Shown here: positions 60,736 to 64,000 of the stretch, piece by piece | Layout: the number at the start of each line of letters is the position of its first letter | Position numbering within the stretch: the stretch's first letter is position 1 | DNA from: Luteimonas colneyensis | GTDB lineage: Bacteria > Pseudomonadota > Gammaproteobacteria > Xanthomonadales > Xanthomonadaceae | NCBI RefSeq assembly: GCF_014836665.1 | Contig: NZ_JACSQJ010000001.1 | Span: 372,001 to 436,000, forward strand | Reading direction: 5' to 3' | Length of the DNA stretch: 64,000 nucleotides | Notes under the pieces: model-generated | Databases searched by the model: none | Seen by the model: only the letters and a program-made list of their open reading frames with translations | What the model was told of the DNA's origin: nothing | Translations under genes and position numbers: made by a program

Positions 60736-61259
60736 TCACTTCAGTCCGTCGAGCAGCTCGTCCACCTTCGCGGCGTCGAGCTTCTCGTGGTAATGGCCGT
60801 TGATCACGACCACCGGGGCGCCGCAGCACGCGGCCACGCACTCTTCCTCGCGCTTGAGGTAGACGCGGCCGTCGGCGGTCGACTCGCCCAGCTTGCAGCC
60901 CAGCTTCTTCTCGGCGTGCGCGACCAGGTCCTCGGCGCCGTTGAGCCAGCAGCTGATGTTGGTGCAGAAGGCGACGTTGTTGCGGCCGACCTCGCGGGTC
61001 TCGAACATCGAGTAGAAGGTCGCGACCTCGTAGGCCCAGACCGGCGGGATGCCGAGGTACTTCGCCACCGCGGCGATCAGCTCGTCGGTCAGGTAGCCGC
61101 CGTTCTGCTGCTGGGTCGCGAACAGGCCCTGGATCACGGCCGAGCGCTTGCGGTCGGGCGGGAACTTGGCCACCCAGTGGTCGATGTGCGCGCGCGTATC
61201 GTCGCTGAGCACCGCCAGCGGATCCACGTTGCGCGCGCTCTCGAAGTTGCCGGTCGCTT

Positions 61260-61263
<4 letters not shown>
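60736..61263 (-). CDS. nuoE: NADH-quinone oxidoreductase subunit E
   Basis: Thioredoxin-like [2Fe-2S] (N1a) subunit, 175 residues. Cysteines CTNISC (C-x4-C) and CVAACCGAP (C-x3-C) form the cluster; [20 protein letters not shown] is conserved. Overlaps nuoD by four bases. Confidence 0.96.
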
Positions 61264-62560
<1,297 letters not shown>

Positions 62561-62564
<4 letters not shown>

Positions 62565-63349
62565 TTGGTGTCTCCTGCCGCGGCGCGGCCACGCACCGTG
62601 CCGACCTTGAGGTCGCGGTCCTCGCCGACCGAAGTGGCGTAGCGGGCGTCGTCGCGGATCACGCGCGGCACCAGCACGCGCGGCTCGACCGAGGTGACCG
62701 GCTCGTAGACCACGCGCTGCTTCTCCTGGTCGTAGCGCACTTCGACGTTGCCGATCAGCGGGAAGTCCTTGCGGAACGGGTGGCCGATGAAACCGTAGTC
62801 GGTCAGCAGGCGGCGCAGGTCCGGGTGGCCGGGGAACACGATGCCGAACAGGTCGAAGGCCTCGCGCTCGAACCAGTTCACGCCTTCCCAGACGCTGTGC
62901 AGCGAATCGACCACCGGCAGCGCGTCGTCCGGCGCGAAGCAGGTGACGCGCAGGCGGCGGTTGTTGCTGATCGACAGCAGCTGCACGACGACCGAGAAGC
63001 GGTTTTCGGGAAGCGGGATCTCGCCCTCGCCGTCGGGCTGGTCGAGCTGCTGGGTGAAGGACTCGCCATAGCGGAAGCGCCCCGGGCCACGGCCCTCGAC
63101 GCCGCGGCTGAAGCCTTCCGACGACGTGTTGGTGTCCCACTCGTCGGTGCCGTAGCCCAGGTGATCGACGCCGCACAGGTCGGCGAGGACCTCGAAGCCG
63201 AATTCGTCGCGCAGCGCCCGGCAGGACTCGCGCCACTCGGACGCGGCCAGCACGATGCCGACCTCGCCACGCGGCAGCGTGACGTCGACGAAGGCCTGCG
63301 GGAAGCGCGCGCGCAGGCGCGCGGCGAACGCGGTCGCGGACTCAGACAT
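62561..63349 (-). CDS. nuoC: NADH-quinone oxidoreductase subunit C
   Basis: Peripheral-arm scaffold subunit, 262 residues, longer than the ~200 of many NuoC proteins because of an insert ([20 protein letters not shown]). Conserved ERECWDMFG-type block is [20 protein letters not shown], with [20 protein letters not shown]. Overlaps nuoB by eight bases. Confidence 0.95.
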
Positions 63350-63929
63350 TGCGCTGTCCCGTCTTCTCGTCGCCGAAGTTGCTCGACCGGCGGATCTTGC
63401 GCTGCAGCTGCAGGATGCCGTGCACCAGGGCCTCGGCCGTCGGCGGGCAGCCCGGGACGTAGACGTCGACCGGCACCACGCGGTCGCAGCCGCGCACCAC
63501 CGAATAGGAATAGTGGTAGTAGCCGCCGCCGTTGGCGCAGCTGCCCATCGAGATCACCCACTTGGGGTTGGGCATCTGGTCGTACACGCGGCGCAGCGCG
63601 GGCGCCATCTTGTTGCACAGCGTGCCGGCCACGATCATCACGTCGGACTGGCGCGGCGAAGGACGGAACACGACGCCGTAGCGGTCGAGGTCCATGCGCG
63701 CGGCACCGGCATGCATCATCTCCACCGCGCAGCAGGCGAGGCCGAAGGTCACCGGCCACATCGAACCGGTGCGCGCCCAGTTGAGCAGGATGTCCGAACT
63801 CGTGGTGACGAAGCCCTGCTCCAGCACCGGGTTCTCGCCTTCGGGGCGCAGGATGTCGTCGACGCGTCCTTCGGACAGCGGATTGCTCGCGGCATCCGCA
63901 AGGCTGCGAGCCGCCTGGATCACTCCCAT
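63342..63929 (-). CDS. nuoB: NADH-quinone oxidoreductase subunit B
   Basis: Carries cluster N2, the last electron carrier before quinone. 195 residues. The N2 cysteines are in [28 protein letters not shown] and [17 protein letters not shown] at 63929; its start overlaps the nuoA stop by ten bases. Confidence 0.97.
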   Translation of the reverse strand: MGVIQAARSLADAASNPLSEGRVDDILRPEGENPVLEQGFVTTSSDILLNWARTGSMWPVTFGLACCAVEMMHAGAARMDLDRYGVVFRPSPRQSDVMIVAGTLCNKMAPALRRVYDQMPNPKWVISMGSCANGGGYYHYSYSVVRGCDRVVPVDVYVPGCPPTAEALVHGILQLQRKIRRSSNFGDEKTGQRNV

Positions 63930-64000
63930 TCGAGCGCCCCCTTCTTCCACACGTAGATGAAACCGATCAGCAGCATGCCGACGAAGATGCCCATCTCGAT
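63920..64000 (-). CDS. nuoA: NADH-quinone oxidoreductase subunit A, C-terminal end
   Basis: Only the last 26 residues lie in the window: a hydrophobic helix ([20 protein letters not shown]) followed by LEWE, which is the conserved NuoA C-terminus. The gene continues beyond 64000. Order nuoA-nuoB-nuoC-nuoD-nuoE-nuoF-nuoG-nuoH-nuoI-nuoJ-nuoK-nuoL-nuoM-nuoN is complete in this direction. Confidence 0.92.
   Translation of the reverse strand: MEMGIFVGMLLIGFIYVWKKGALEWE

Overview
The window is high-GC DNA from a gammaproteobacterium of the Xanthomonadaceae/Lysobacteraceae type (Xanthomonas, Lysobacter, Luteimonas, Stenotrophomonas relatives). The clues are a MetX-family protein matching the serine O-succinyltransferase of Xanthomonas, a class III phaEC pair, scpA-scpB-rluB, REP-type palindromes built on TGTAGGAGCAGCC, and the run metY (tRNA-fMet) / rimP-nusA-infB-rbfA-truB-rpsO-pnp. 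I see no phage, plasmid, insertion sequence or CRISPR array. The genus assignment is inference.

Layout. 0-7.3 kb: a LacI-family regulator that looks frameshifted or internally deleted, a YciI protein, scpA-scpB-rluB (chromosome condensation and 23S pseudouridylation), an omega-amidase/methionine aminotransferase pair, and a DUF3293 protein. 7.3-14.7 kb: a complete cytochrome c maturation set ccmAB and ccmCDEFGHI, split by a 533-base gap with a nested palindromic element. 14.7-19.5 kb: glutamate dehydrogenase, serine O-succinyltransferase, cysteine dioxygenase, tRNA-Leu(CAA), an NRDE protein and a small membrane protein. 19.5-34.9 kb: a polyhydroxybutyrate (PHB) district. It holds phaE-phaC coupled to a PspC protein and a small HExxH protein, pssA, a secreted 3-hydroxybutyrate-oligomer hydrolase, 3-hydroxybutyrate dehydrogenase, a CrbR/CrbS-type two-component pair, a Nudix hydrolase, a TonB-dependent receptor and a GntP-type permease. 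35-38.1 kb: a DUF1800/DUF1501 pair. 38.2-47.4 kb: the translation/RNA operon on the minus strand. 47.5-49.2 kb: a YgiB/YgiC pair on the plus strand. 49.3-64 kb: tRNA-fMet and complex I, nuoN back to the end of nuoA, on the minus strand with overlapping genes.

How it fits together. The most interesting part is 23.5-34.9 kb. Two divergent promoter regions, oligomer hydrolase/bdhA and TonB receptor/permease, contain the same 27-base motif (21 of 27 identical), each ending 50-53 bases before the rightward start codon. They flank a LuxR-type response regulator and a sodium-solute-symporter-type sensor kinase resembling the CrbS/CrbR (MxtR/ErdR) acetate-switch system. I infer a regulon for external PHB oligomers and 3-hydroxybutyrate: uptake through the outer membrane, hydrolysis, inner-membrane transport and oxidation to acetoacetate, controlled by the adjacent kinase/regulator. 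The shared motif is seen directly; the regulator assignment and substrates are inference.

Other regulatory points: a premature intrinsic terminator directly before rimP under a good sigma-70 promoter, a hairpin in the rpsO leader, a terminator between rpsO and pnp, and a structured intergenic segment near 19.6 kb that may be a small RNA.
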